Virus record (IMG/VR): IMGVR_UViG_3300009605_000084
Coordinates: 1-30,056 of that record
Strand: one strand, 5' to 3'
Source: a virus
Length of the DNA: 30,056 nucleotides
Part shown: positions 1 through 6,803 of the stretch, one piece after another
Position numbering within the stretch: position 1 is the first letter of the stretch
Layout: each line of letters begins with the position of its first letter
Made by a program: the position numbers and the translations under genes
The notes under the pieces: generated by a model
What the model was told of the DNA's origin: nothing
Seen by the model: only the letters and a program-made list of their open reading frames with translations
Databases searched by the model: none

Positions 1-176
1 CCGTTCATCCTGCATTTGTGTATGTTGTGATCTATAAAGAACACCGCAAACACTGCCAGAAGATAACAGGCCACCACCACAAACAAAGGAGCGCCCCAGA
101 GCGCGCCAAAGTAGGGGACGAGGTGACAGAGTAAAAGAGCCATAATTACAGAAAATACTCGTTTTCTTTTGCTCAT
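1..176 (-). CDS. Small two-helix membrane protein, C-terminus cut by window edge
   Basis: Read on the minus strand from an ATG at 176, this frame is open to the window edge (58 codons seen). It starts MSKRKR, a positively charged N-terminus. Two hydrophobic stretches follow, about residues 7-27 and 29-48, separated by a short GALWGAP turn, then a polar tail (DHNIHKCRMN). That is the look of a small two-pass inner-membrane protein with a cytoplasmic basic N-terminus. The ATG overlaps the TGA of the preceding 51-aa gene (ATGA), and GGGAG lies 8 nt upstream, so the start is well supported. Small membrane proteins of this kind in phages include holins, spanin-like proteins and superinfection-exclusion proteins. 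Nothing here decides between them, and no lysin is in view. Function unknown. Confidence 0.72.
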   Translation of the reverse strand, partial: MSKRKRVFSVIMALLLCHLVPYFGALWGAPLFVVVACYLLAVFAVFFIDHNIHKCRMN

Positions 177-328
177 TTCTTCAGCTCCCGAAGCCGTTTT
201 AGCTCCTTCTTTGATTCTCCGCGCCTCGCCTCTGCTCTGGCGATCTTCTGCGGTGTTGTTCGTTTGTCGTGTGCTTCCTTACGCTCCAAAGCCTCCGCCC
301 GGCGTTCTTCTATGCGTCCTTTTCTCAT
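173..328 (-). CDS. 51-aa highly charged helical protein
   Basis: A minus-strand gene of 51 codons beginning MRKGRIEERR and ending LKRLRELKK. A longer frame runs upstream to 391, but I chose the ATG at 328 because it overlaps the stop of the 60-aa gene (ATGA) and has AAGAAAGGG six bases upstream. The product is almost entirely Arg, Lys, Glu and Ala and should form one long charged helix, possibly a coiled coil. No family is recognised. Its C-terminal stop overlaps the start of the membrane protein gene, so the three genes are probably translated as a coupled set. It could be a small DNA- or RNA-binding protein; this is inference from composition only. Confidence 0.6.
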   Translation of the reverse strand: MRKGRIEERRAEALERKEAHDKRTTPQKIARAEARRGESKKELKRLRELKK

Positions 329-507
329 TTGATACCCTTTCTTTTGTAGAGCCGGGACAACTTCGCCCGGTTCTTCGTTGTTAGTCTCCACTCCTTGAAG
401 AATATCTTCATACCGTTAGACAGGTAAAACCCCTGTTTATTTCCTCTTACAATGGGTTTGTCTATCATGTCAATGAAGCTCTCCAAGAAGTCATTAATAA
501 ATAACAT
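325..507 (-). CDS. 60-aa protein, first well-supported gene of the leftward cassette
   Basis: The frame is open much further upstream (to 789), but the real start is almost certainly the ATG at 507: a full AAGGAGG sits five bases before it. The 60-aa product begins MLFINDFLESFIDMIDKPI and ends SRLYKRKGIK, with an amphipathic N-terminal helix and a Lys/Arg-rich C-terminal half. No known family is recognised. It reads away from the terminase genes and is followed by two genes through ATGA overlaps, so it belongs to a separate, probably early, transcription unit. Function unknown. Confidence 0.68.
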   Translation of the reverse strand: MLFINDFLESFIDMIDKPIVRGNKQGFYLSNGMKIFFKEWRLTTKNRAKLSRLYKRKGIK

Positions 508-623
508 TAATACCTCCTTCGCTGTTGGTGTATTCCTTCGGGGATTGGGCCAGGTATAGCCGTATTTGATAGACTCTTTCCGTGGGTGTGTAGCTCTCGG
601 CGTGGTTTCTGGCTCGAATCCAT
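507..623 (-). CDS. Possible 38-aa leader ORF ahead of the leftward cassette
   Basis: A minus-strand ATG at 623 opens a 38-codon frame (MDSSQKPRRELHTHGKSL and onward, ending QQRRRY). Its TAA stop overlaps the ATG of the 60-aa gene as TAATG, the same junction type used repeatedly in the rightward operon. No convincing Shine-Dalgarno precedes it, and the sequence matches no family. The coupled junction is the only argument in favour. It may be a leader peptide or chance. Confidence 0.25.
   Translation of the reverse strand: MDSSQKPRRELHTHGKSLSNTAIPGPIPEGIHQQRRRY
513..519 (-). promoter_or_regulatory. Strong Shine-Dalgarno deciding the 60-aa start
   Basis: Minus strand reads AAGGAGG, a perfect anti-16S match, five bases before the ATG at 507. 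It is the reason for rejecting the longer upstream frame. Confidence 0.8.
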
Positions 624-710
624 AAAAAGAATGTAAAACCGCCACCATTAACACACTATAAATATATGCACAGCCACAAGACCACAAAACACCACCAAAA
701 ACAGTACCAG

Positions 711-803
711 GAACGCGCCGCGGGCCACTGGCCACGCGCACCAGATCAAGCGCGGGGGGGAGTGGGCGCGGTCGGCCGATCCAGCGCAACAGGTCCGCGC
801 CCG
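711..803. other. GC-rich island
   Basis: Bases 721-800 are 61/80 G+C by my count (about 76%), in a genome that is near 40%. It contains a run of seven G at 754-760 and a short dyad GGCCA-C-TGGCC at 723-733. No supported gene lies in it. It may be a foreign patch, a structural element or a protein-binding region. Confidence 0.6.
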
Positions 804-844
804 ATCCTCTGAAAAAAAGCTAATGTTTTTGCGTTAGTGTCCAT

Positions 845-886
845 ATTTACGGAAGATTTAGGCCGGATTTACGGAAAAATGGCCGG
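845..886. repeat. Pair of ~20-22 bp direct repeats
   Basis: ATTTACGGAA occurs at 845-854 and 867-876. Each copy is followed by an A/T-rich spacer and GGCCGG (861-866 and 881-886). The two units lie head to tail without a gap, 22 and 20 bp long. Two adjacent copies of a bipartite sequence suggest a tandem protein-binding site. Confidence 0.6.
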
Positions 887-930
887 TTTGAGGCACTGAA
901 AAAGCGTTTTTTCTGCTCAACGAAACCGGC
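882..930. repeat. Nested inverted repeat, possible structured RNA or terminator
   Basis: GCCGGTTT (882-889) is the exact reverse complement of AAACCGGC (923-930). Inside the loop, GAAAAA (898-903) pairs with TTTTTC (908-913) around GCGT. The outer arm begins in the second direct repeat. The A-tract/T-tract inner stem could act as a weak bidirectional terminator protecting the two diverging units, or the whole may fold as a small RNA. No promoter was identified for the latter. Confidence 0.45.
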
Positions 931-1009
931 AGATCGGCTTCCGTTTTGCACCCCCCGGCCCGGACTGAAGTAAGCTCCCATAGATTTTACGAACTATTTT
1001 TGGGCAAAG

Positions 1010-1086
1010 AGGGAATACATTGGGAATAGGTTGGGAATACATTAGGTATACTTTGGGAATATACTGGGAATACTTTGGGAATACTT
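1010..1086 (+). repeat. Seven tandem 11-bp iterons
   Basis: The 77 bases divide exactly into seven 11-bp units with no spacer, at 1010, 1021, 1032, 1043, 1054, 1065 and 1076. The consensus is TGGGAATACWT. Units 6 and 7 are identical. Unit 4 (TAGGTATACTT) is the most diverged, and units 1, 2 and 5 differ from consensus by one to three bases. An 11-bp period is close to one helical turn, so a protein bound to each unit would line up on one face of the DNA. Iterons of this kind are known at replication origins, partition sites and terminase recognition sites. Confidence 0.85.
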
Positions 1087-1177
1087 TTAAGGGTTATGGT
1101 AAGCCTTTGTTCTTCTATTAATAAACCCTTAACGGAAGCCTTTCATAAAGGGTTAAGGGAATGGTTAGTGAAAGGCT
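1087..1177. repeat. Overlapping inverted and direct repeats downstream of the iterons
   Basis: TTAAGGGTT (1087-1095) is the exact complement of AACCCTTAA (1124-1132). The AACCCTT part of that arm can alternatively pair with AAGGGTT at 1148-1154. AGCCTTTC (1137-1144) pairs with GAAAGGCT (1170-1177), and its AAGCCTTT is also present as a direct copy at 1101-1108. The middle arm therefore has two possible partners, which would allow alternative folds in RNA or single-stranded DNA. Confidence 0.65.
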
Positions 1178-1180
1178 CCC

Positions 1181-1204
1181 TATATGTATATGTATATGTA
1201 TATG
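1181..1204. repeat. (TATATG)4 microsatellite, AT-rich
   Basis: Four perfect head-to-tail copies of TATATG. In origin architecture an easily melted AT-rich tract next to iterons is typical. Equally, copy-number change by slippage would alter spacing between the iterons and the promoter. Confidence 0.75.
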
Positions 1205-1226
1205 CTATAAGTATGGTGTAAGTAAA

Positions 1227-1240
1227 GCGCGTGTACGCGC
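1227..1240. promoter_or_regulatory. 14-bp GC palindrome, operator-like
   Basis: GCGCGT-GT-ACGCGC: two perfect 6-bp half-sites around a 2-bp centre, standing out in an AT-rich stretch. The 2-nt centre is too small for a stable hairpin loop, so a dimeric protein site is the better reading. It lies just upstream of the probable rightward promoter, where a repressor or activator would act. Confidence 0.5.
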
Positions 1241-1248
1241 GAGAAACT

Positions 1249-1279
1249 TTGAAACATTTATAAAATTATTTTGTACATT
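1249..1279 (+). promoter_or_regulatory. Possible promoter for the rightward operon
   Basis: TTGAAA at 1249-1254 could serve as a -35 box, but the matching -10 window (around 1272-1279) is weak. TATAAAAT at 1259-1266 is a better -10 but lacks a good -35. Either choice puts transcription start within a few tens of bases of the GTG at 1285, giving a very short leader with no Shine-Dalgarno. Tentative. Confidence 0.3.
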
Positions 1280-1284
1280 AAAAA

Positions 1285-2088
1285 GTGGAAGTTCAATGCC
1301 GCAATAGAGTTTTTGATGTATTTGAATCTTCAGAAGCTGACGAACTCGGGATAAAATACAGCTCTGATTGGCGCAACGCATCCAAAGGCGATTGGGTATT
1401 GACCGCTGATGAAAAGGTTTTACAAGTATTAGGTAGGCGGAAATATGACACTGGAAGAAAAAAGGAAATCTATTTAATCAGAACCGGATATGGTGAAATC
1501 CCCACTTACAAAAAATCTCTCATTGCTTACGAACGGCCCGATTATGAGTGGGACATCAGATACAAAAAGGGTCTGGTCAGGAATGTCAAGCCCACTGCTT
1601 TACAGGGTGCTTTCATTCAACAGCTTATGGACAACTGTGAACCTGACGAGCGAGGCGTGTGGAAGATTCCAGACGTTATTGATGCCTATATGTCTGTATA
1701 TTGCGACAACAATCCGTCAAGCTCACTTCGCCGGGCTTTGGCAATACTTCGAAAGGATAGTGTAAAAGAAGTTATGGCAGGAAAAATGAAAGAACGCTTG
1801 GAATCTGTTGGTATTGATGACGAGTATGTAGCAAAAAAGTACAAAAATTTTATTGAGGACAGTGATGCACCAGCCAGTACACGCCTACAGGCGTTGAATA
1901 GGGTGAGTGACATCATGGGTCATGTTGAAAAGAAGGAAAATACAACTGAACAGACTGTCTTTATGCTGTCTGATGGAGATAAGAAACTGCTGGCACAGCA
2001 CAAACGGCAACTTCCGGATAAAGAATTAGTGGATATTATTACAAATGGCTCAAGTGGAACAAAGACAAAGAACATCAATTCAGCTTAA
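1285..2088 (+). CDS. terS: Terminase small subunit
   Basis: The 267-aa product is the probable DNA-recognition subunit of the packaging motor. Residues about 104-157 (TALQGAF, then a helix with SSSLRRALAIL) look like the helix-turn-helix DNA-binding part. Residues 176-212 (GIDDEYVAKKYKNFIED, then TRLQALNRVSDIMG) match the pattern seen in terminase small subunits of the Terminase_2-like group. The N-terminal ~95 residues are an extra, probably beta-rich part that I do not recognise. It lies directly before the large subunit and portal. The start is GTG, forced by an in-frame TAA at 1279-1281, and there is no Shine-Dalgarno. Family assignment is by motif recognition plus position; the fold was not tested. 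Confidence 0.8.
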   Translation: MEVQCRNRVFDVFESSEADELGIKYSSDWRNASKGDWVLTADEKVLQVLGRRKYDTGRKKEIYLIRTGYGEIPTYKKSLIAYERPDYEWDIRYKKGLVRNVKPTALQGAFIQQLMDNCEPDERGVWKIPDVIDAYMSVYCDNNPSSSLRRALAILRKDSVKEVMAGKMKERLESVGIDDEYVAKKYKNFIEDSDAPASTRLQALNRVSDIMGHVEKKENTTEQTVFMLSDGDKKLLAQHKRQLPDKELVDIITNGSSGTKTKNINSA

Positions 2089-2254
2089 AGAGGACATTGA
2101 GAATATTAGTGTTGGATTTATCTGTATTGAAGGTAAAACATACGATATTTCACCTGCAATTACAGCCTGTATCATTGATATGCTGAATGAAATTGATGAA
2201 CTTGAAAAATTATTGTATAATTTAAAGTATTCTGATAATGCTGCACGATCCTGA
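2045..2254 (+). CDS. 69-aa protein between the terminase subunits
   Basis: An ATG at 2045, inside the last 44 bases of the small terminase gene, opens a 69-codon frame whose end overlaps the large terminase start by 17 bases. The product has a short Gln/Glu-rich N-terminus, a probable beta segment (VGFICIEGKTYDI) and a C-terminal Leu-rich helix (MLNEIDELEKLLYNL). No family is recognised. The ribosome binding site is weak (GTGGAT about 11 nt upstream), so translation may depend on coupling. It could be a small packaging accessory protein. Position and tight overlaps make it likely to be real. Confidence 0.65.
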   Translation: MAQVEQRQRTSIQLKEDIENISVGFICIEGKTYDISPAITACIIDMLNEIDELEKLLYNLKYSDNAARS

Positions 2255-3857
2255 TCGCAAAAAAATACTGCAGAGAATGTATCTCGATCCCTTTTTCTTC
2301 TCTGAAGTGCTTTTTGGTGATAAAAATAATGTCATGCACTACCACATGAGGTGCAAATCACCACAATTTCATAGAGAAATATTCGATGAACTCCTGCACT
2401 TGAAGCAGGGCGACAAAATGGCGGTGGTCGCGCCCCGTGGACACGCTAAAACTACCCTTGTTTCGTTTATTTACCCACTTCACCAGATGCTTTTCGGTGA
2501 AGAACGCTTTATTCTTTTAGTATCCGAGTCGGAAACGCAGTCTAAATACCTTCTGGAAGCTATTGGCAACGAAATTGAATATAATAAAAAATTGCATGAA
2601 TATTTTGGCAATAGAATGGGCGAAACTTGGGGAAAAGAAGAAAAAGAGGTCATAACTGGCTTCGATGAGCATGGAAAACCTACCGGAATGTGTAAAATAC
2701 TGATTCGCGGGACAGGCCAGAAAGTTAGAGGTTTGAAATATGGGCCGTATAGGCCTACATTAACCATAGTTGACGATGGCGAAGGTGAATCAAATACGAT
2801 GACGGAACTGTCAAGGGATAAATTTACGCGCTGGTTTAATGCAGCGGTTATTCCCGGTTCTACAGACGCTAAATTGTGTTTTATTGGAACTATTGTTGAC
2901 GATAATTCGTATTTAAACCGAATTGCGGGGCGTAGATCATATAGCAAGGCCGGAGAGCGAATCATAAAAGGTTGGAAAACAAGATTCTATCAGGCAATCC
3001 CACAAAATGTGGGCGCAGGAATATTCACCGCCTCTGGTAAAGAGTATCGAAAGAATAAACAAGTTCAAGTATTATGGAAGGAACACAGACCGTATAAGTG
3101 GCTAAAAGCCGAAAAAGACAGGTTAGCCTCCGAAGGCCATGTATCTTATTTTTATCAGGAATATCAGAATATTCCTATGGACGATTCGTTTCGTGTATTT
3201 AAAGAAAAGGATATTCAGTACTGGGAAGGCTATTATACCTTCGATAACGGTCAGTCTTATGTTACGAAAATATCTGATAAAGGCGAGGAAAGAGTTCCTG
3301 TTAACACTTTTATGGGCGTTGACCCAGCTTCCTCGGAAAATAAAAAAGCTGACTACACTGTGATTATGACGATTGCAGTCGATCCGGAATTTAATATCTA
3401 TGTGATTGACTACTTTCGCGGACAGGTATCACCTATGGACGGCGCAGATCGTATCTTCGCCATGTCTGATATTTATAATCCACGGGCTATCAAGATCGAA
3501 GAAACAGGCCATGTGATGCTGGCGGACTATATCCAGCGGCGCAGTAAGGAATCAGGACGGTTTTTGAATGTCAATCCAAAACAGGCAATCAAGAATAAGT
3601 TCTATCGCATCAAACAGATGCAGCCGTACTTTGCCTCGAAAGCTGTCTTTGTTAAAGAAACGCACTATGAACTGATTGATGAACTGCTGCAGTTCAAGGA
3701 AGTTGGCTCGTTTAAAAAAGATACACTGGACGCACTGCGCTGGGCATTGGATGATGTGTGGAAACCGCATTTGCAGTTCAAGGACAATGTATGGGTCGAA
3801 CCGGATACAAGCAAAATAAAGGCTGATTGGGAAACCGGTCAGGTAATATATAACTGA
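2238..3857 (+). CDS. terL: Terminase large subunit (packaging ATPase and nuclease)
   Basis: A 539-aa two-domain motor protein that pumps DNA into the prohead and cuts it. The ATPase half shows a Walker A at residues 65-73 (APRGHAKTT), a Walker B at 175-182 (LTIVDDGE) and a likely coupling motif at CFIGTIVDD (214-222). The nuclease half shows an RNase H-like acidic set: D362 in MGVDPASS, E421/E422 in IKIEETG, and D495/D498 in KKDTLDALRW. Length is normal for the family. The start at 2238 overlaps the 69-aa gene and lacks a clear Shine-Dalgarno; M14 is an alternative, but the DPDRKK start is typical. The stop overlaps the portal start as TGATG. Confidence 0.95.
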   Translation: MLHDPDRKKILQRMYLDPFFFSEVLFGDKNNVMHYHMRCKSPQFHREIFDELLHLKQGDKMAVVAPRGHAKTTLVSFIYPLHQMLFGEERFILLVSESETQSKYLLEAIGNEIEYNKKLHEYFGNRMGETWGKEEKEVITGFDEHGKPTGMCKILIRGTGQKVRGLKYGPYRPTLTIVDDGEGESNTMTELSRDKFTRWFNAAVIPGSTDAKLCFIGTIVDDNSYLNRIAGRRSYSKAGERIIKGWKTRFYQAIPQNVGAGIFTASGKEYRKNKQVQVLWKEHRPYKWLKAEKDRLASEGHVSYFYQEYQNIPMDDSFRVFKEKDIQYWEGYYTFDNGQSYVTKISDKGEERVPVNTFMGVDPASSENKKADYTVIMTIAVDPEFNIYVIDYFRGQVSPMDGADRIFAMSDIYNPRAIKIEETGHVMLADYIQRRSKESGRFLNVNPKQAIKNKFYRIKQMQPYFASKAVFVKETHYELIDELLQFKEVGSFKKDTLDALRWALDDVWKPHLQFKDNVWVEPDTSKIKADWETGQVIYN

Positions 3858-5869
3858 TGGCAATAAGCATAAAAAAACTTGATCTTCCAAAAATTGATCA
3901 CACCGAAGTGTGGCATGATTATAAACTGTTCCAATCATCAGGCGAGGAATGGCGCTATCAGATGGCTGAAGATGAGGATTTTTATCTTGGCAACCAGCTG
4001 ACAGAATCACAAAAAGAATATCTTGAATCCGTAGGACAGCCTCCGGAAGCGAATAACAAGATCAGACCGGCTGTGGAAACAGTGCTTGCCAATATTGCCG
4101 CCGCATCTCCGGAATGGGATGTGCGTCCTATCGGTAAGACGGATAACGATATGGCCTTTGTCTGCAATCAGATGCTCGATTGGATATGGCGGGAATCGCA
4201 GGGAGATGTGCAGTTCCGTAAAGCCTGTAAAGATTTTATTGTTAAAGGTCTTGCTTATTTTTATGTGTTTCCCGATTGGAATGTCGATGGCGGTCTGGGC
4301 GGAGTCAGGGTGCGCAGGCTATCACCGGAATCCGTCTTTGTCGATCCCAATGCAATGCTGTCTGATTTTTCAGACGCATCTTCAATGATATTTTCCGATC
4401 TGCATACCAAGAAAGCACTGAAGGCCGTCTTTCCGCAGTATGAAAAAGAAATTGAAGAAGCAAGAGAGGATTACGAAGTCAATGAGCAGGGTTCCGGTAA
4501 ATATTCAAGAGATCAGGTGTGGACAAGGGATGATGTGGGTAAAGATCATCAGGCAATGGTGCGCAAGTATGTACGCTTCAGCAAGGTCAATGTGCCGATG
4601 GTATTGATTACCGATGTGAATACCGGCAAATCACAGAAACTGACCCGCGAAGGCTATAAGGAAATGGCCAAGGACGAACGCTATGGTACGCTGGTAAAAG
4701 AAAATGTTATTATGGAAGAACTGGTTTATGAAAAACATATTCGGGAAGTGGCCCTGTTTGGCGATCAGCTGATGTACGATGAAGTCCTTCCAATTACAGA
4801 ATATCCGATCATACCGGCCTGCAATGAACATACCTCTACACCGTATCCGTCTGGCGATGTACGTCATTCAAAATCACCACAACGGATGCTCAACAGGACG
4901 GAAGCGCTGTTAATATCACATACCAGCGCAACAACAAATTTTAAATTGCTTTACGAGGACGGTGCGATTGATCCGGGTGAAGTTAACAAGTGGCACATTC
5001 CAAATGCGTTAATTCGGGTTAATCCGGGTGCTTTGAGAGAGCAGAAGATTAAAGAGTTCGCGCCGCCCTCCGTAAGCAGTCAGCTATATACAGAAAAACA
5101 ACGCTACGAACTGGACATTGAGCAGGTCTTTGGAGCATATAAATACCTGCAGGGATCAGCATCGGATGCACCGGGATCGGTGGGTGAGGCGCAGATCGTT
5201 GATGAGGCAGTGGCAAGAAAACAGAACTGGAAAATCCTGCCAATATATGATATGATCACCCGGGCGGCATGGGTGGCACAGGAATGGATGCCTTCTGTCT
5301 ATAATACACAAAGAGTTCTACGGGTGGTAAATCCTGATGGTGAAGCAAAAGAATTAATGCTGAATGAACCGGTGATTGACGATAAGACCGGTGCAGTAAT
5401 GCGGATGTATGATATGCAGTCTGCAAAAGTTGATGTAAAAGTTGTGATCGGCAGCACAAGGGCGAAATCACCAGCCGCCGATCTACAGCGGGACTTGACG
5501 CTGTTAAATGCCGGTATATATGATCGCACACAGGTGATTATGAATATGCAGGGCGATATGGATAAAGCGTCCCTGATTGCCAGACATAGTGAAATTCAGC
5601 AACTACGCGGTGCTGTTGAACAGATGGAAGGACAGCTGAAACAGCTGGAGGGTGATATGCAAACCCGCGAAAGAGAAATTTTCCACGCCAATATGAGGGC
5701 GGAAATTGCCGAAGCTACCAAGCCAGTGCAACAGGCTTTGAGCAATGTTAAGGCGAACGCAAAACTTGAAGAAGCGAGACAGCGAGATGCCTCGAAAAAG
5801 GTAAAAGAGGGTGCATCTTCTGGTCTAAATATGATTAACTCTGAAACAGCGGCTCCAGCTATTGGATAA
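3857..5869 (+). CDS. Portal protein
   Basis: A 670-aa protein in the portal position, coupled to the large terminase by a 1-nt overlap. Portal rings form the DNA channel at one capsid vertex and dock the terminase. The N-terminal part (YLGNQLTESQ, then NNKIRPAVETVLANIAAASP, residues 67-86, then WDVRPIG) and the order of motifs are typical of P22-type portals (the SPESVFVDPNA motif near residue 158 is where such proteins place a wing strand). Residues about 577-660 are a long Gln/Glu/Lys-rich coiled coil, which would correspond to the barrel of P22-like portals. The P22-like label rests on pattern, not alignment. Confidence 0.88.
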   Translation: MAISIKKLDLPKIDHTEVWHDYKLFQSSGEEWRYQMAEDEDFYLGNQLTESQKEYLESVGQPPEANNKIRPAVETVLANIAAASPEWDVRPIGKTDNDMAFVCNQMLDWIWRESQGDVQFRKACKDFIVKGLAYFYVFPDWNVDGGLGGVRVRRLSPESVFVDPNAMLSDFSDASSMIFSDLHTKKALKAVFPQYEKEIEEAREDYEVNEQGSGKYSRDQVWTRDDVGKDHQAMVRKYVRFSKVNVPMVLITDVNTGKSQKLTREGYKEMAKDERYGTLVKENVIMEELVYEKHIREVALFGDQLMYDEVLPITEYPIIPACNEHTSTPYPSGDVRHSKSPQRMLNRTEALLISHTSATTNFKLLYEDGAIDPGEVNKWHIPNALIRVNPGALREQKIKEFAPPSVSSQLYTEKQRYELDIEQVFGAYKYLQGSASDAPGSVGEAQIVDEAVARKQNWKILPIYDMITRAAWVAQEWMPSVYNTQRVLRVVNPDGEAKELMLNEPVIDDKTGAVMRMYDMQSAKVDVKVVIGSTRAKSPAADLQRDLTLLNAGIYDRTQVIMNMQGDMDKASLIARHSEIQQLRGAVEQMEGQLKQLEGDMQTREREIFHANMRAEIAEATKPVQQALSNVKANAKLEEARQRDASKKVKEGASSGLNMINSETAAPAIG

Positions 5870-5880
5870 CCGCACAAAAA

Positions 5881-5886
5881 AAGGAG
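5881..5886 (+). promoter_or_regulatory. Strong Shine-Dalgarno of the scaffold gene
   Basis: AAGGAG follows an A-tract and sits six bases before the ATG at 5893. It is one of few strong sites in the train, consistent with high expression of the scaffold and capsid pair. Confidence 0.7.
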
Positions 5887-5892
5887 CATCTA

Positions 5893-6801
5893 ATGGCTAA
5901 TTCAGAAGCACAGGTAGCAGAACCGACAGCTGGAGATAACCCAACTGGCGACTTTATGATGGACACATTGAATGAGTTCAACAAAGGAACCGATGGCTCT
6001 CCTGATGAAAATCAGGCTGATGGTAATGTTACTGCTGAAGAAAGTGCTGACCAACAGCAACAGATGACTGCGCAGGAGCAGGAGAACTGGCTAATTGACA
6101 ACAAATTTCGGGATGACCCGGAAGGTCGTGGTAAATTGGCTGACTCCTACAAGAAACTGCAAAGTGAGAAGGATCGTATCACAAACGAATTAGGGGATAA
6201 GGACGGCAGATACAAGCAATTGGATCAGCTGGACACATTCCTGCATGAAAATCCGGAAATTGTGACGAAACTTCGCGATGAGATAAGTAATGTAAGTCAA
6301 GGAACCAAGCCACCGGAGAAACCTGAAGATTTTGATCCTTACGAGGAGAATGTCGAAGGTTCTTCTTCACAGAAGTACCGTCAGGCTTATGACCAGTACC
6401 TTGTTCGCTTGGGCGCGGAAGAAGCCAAGAAAGAACTTGCCGGCTTTCGGCAGGAACTCTCGGCTAAAGAAGCAGTCCAGGCTGAAGAAGATGTACTGCG
6501 TAATCTTGGGCTTTCAAATACTGATATTAAGGAATTCAGGGATTTTATTAACGATCCCAATATTGTTACTCCTGAAAATCTTGTCAATATCTGGCGCTTT
6601 ATGAGTGAGCAGAGAAGAGAGAAAACTGTACCGGATGAACTGTCCAATTCACAATCCACTGGCTCTGGAGGTCGAACGAGCCTTGCGAGTGTTAGCGGAG
6701 TTACACCTTCTCCGTTGAAATCGTCAACAAAGGAAGCAAATGAATTTATGGACGGCATAATGCAGTTTTCTAATAATTACACCCCTGACAAAAGGAAATA
6801 A
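5893..6801 (+). CDS. Capsid scaffold protein
   Basis: A 302-aa acidic, Gln/Glu/Asp-rich protein directly before the major capsid gene, the usual place of the scaffold that templates prohead assembly and is later removed. The first ~70 residues are low-complexity and acidic, followed by helical coiled-coil-like segments (LADSYKKLQSEKDRI, then AEEAKKELAGFRQELSAKEA). A Ser/Thr/Gly linker near residues 250-275 precedes a short C-terminal helix and basic end (YTPDKRK). A small basic C-terminal end is where known scaffolds contact the coat protein. No protease motif is visible, so it appears to be scaffold alone. Assigned by composition and position. Confidence 0.78.
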   Translation: MANSEAQVAEPTAGDNPTGDFMMDTLNEFNKGTDGSPDENQADGNVTAEESADQQQQMTAQEQENWLIDNKFRDDPEGRGKLADSYKKLQSEKDRITNELGDKDGRYKQLDQLDTFLHENPEIVTKLRDEISNVSQGTKPPEKPEDFDPYEENVEGSSSQKYRQAYDQYLVRLGAEEAKKELAGFRQELSAKEAVQAEEDVLRNLGLSNTDIKEFRDFINDPNIVTPENLVNIWRFMSEQRREKTVPDELSNSQSTGSGGRTSLASVSGVTPSPLKSSTKEANEFMDGIMQFSNNYTPDKRK

Positions 6802-6803
6802 TA

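Larger units (their letters stand above)
508..1284. other. Divergent non-coding control region
   Basis: Apart from the doubtful 38-aa ORF, there is no believable gene between the leftward cassette and the first rightward gene. The region instead holds, left to right: a GC-rich island, two ~20-bp direct repeats, a nested inverted repeat, seven 11-bp iterons, overlapping inverted repeats, a TATATG microsatellite and a GC palindrome next to a likely promoter. Placement between two diverging transcription units, directly before the terminase genes, fits a shared regulatory region, a replication origin or a packaging-recognition site. The sequence alone does not decide between these. Confidence 0.75.

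Noticed and set aside
169-384. Plus-strand 71-codon frame
   Set aside because: Antisense to two coupled, SD-supported minus-strand genes, with a Leu/Pro/Ser-rich shadow-like composition.
325-789. Minus-strand 154-codon frame starting at 789
   Set aside because: Its upstream half crosses the GC island, has no ribosome binding site and no protein-like pattern. The AAGGAGG before 507 marks the true start of a 60-aa gene.
1010-1086. CRISPR array
   Set aside because: Units are 11 bp with no spacers, and no cas genes are near.
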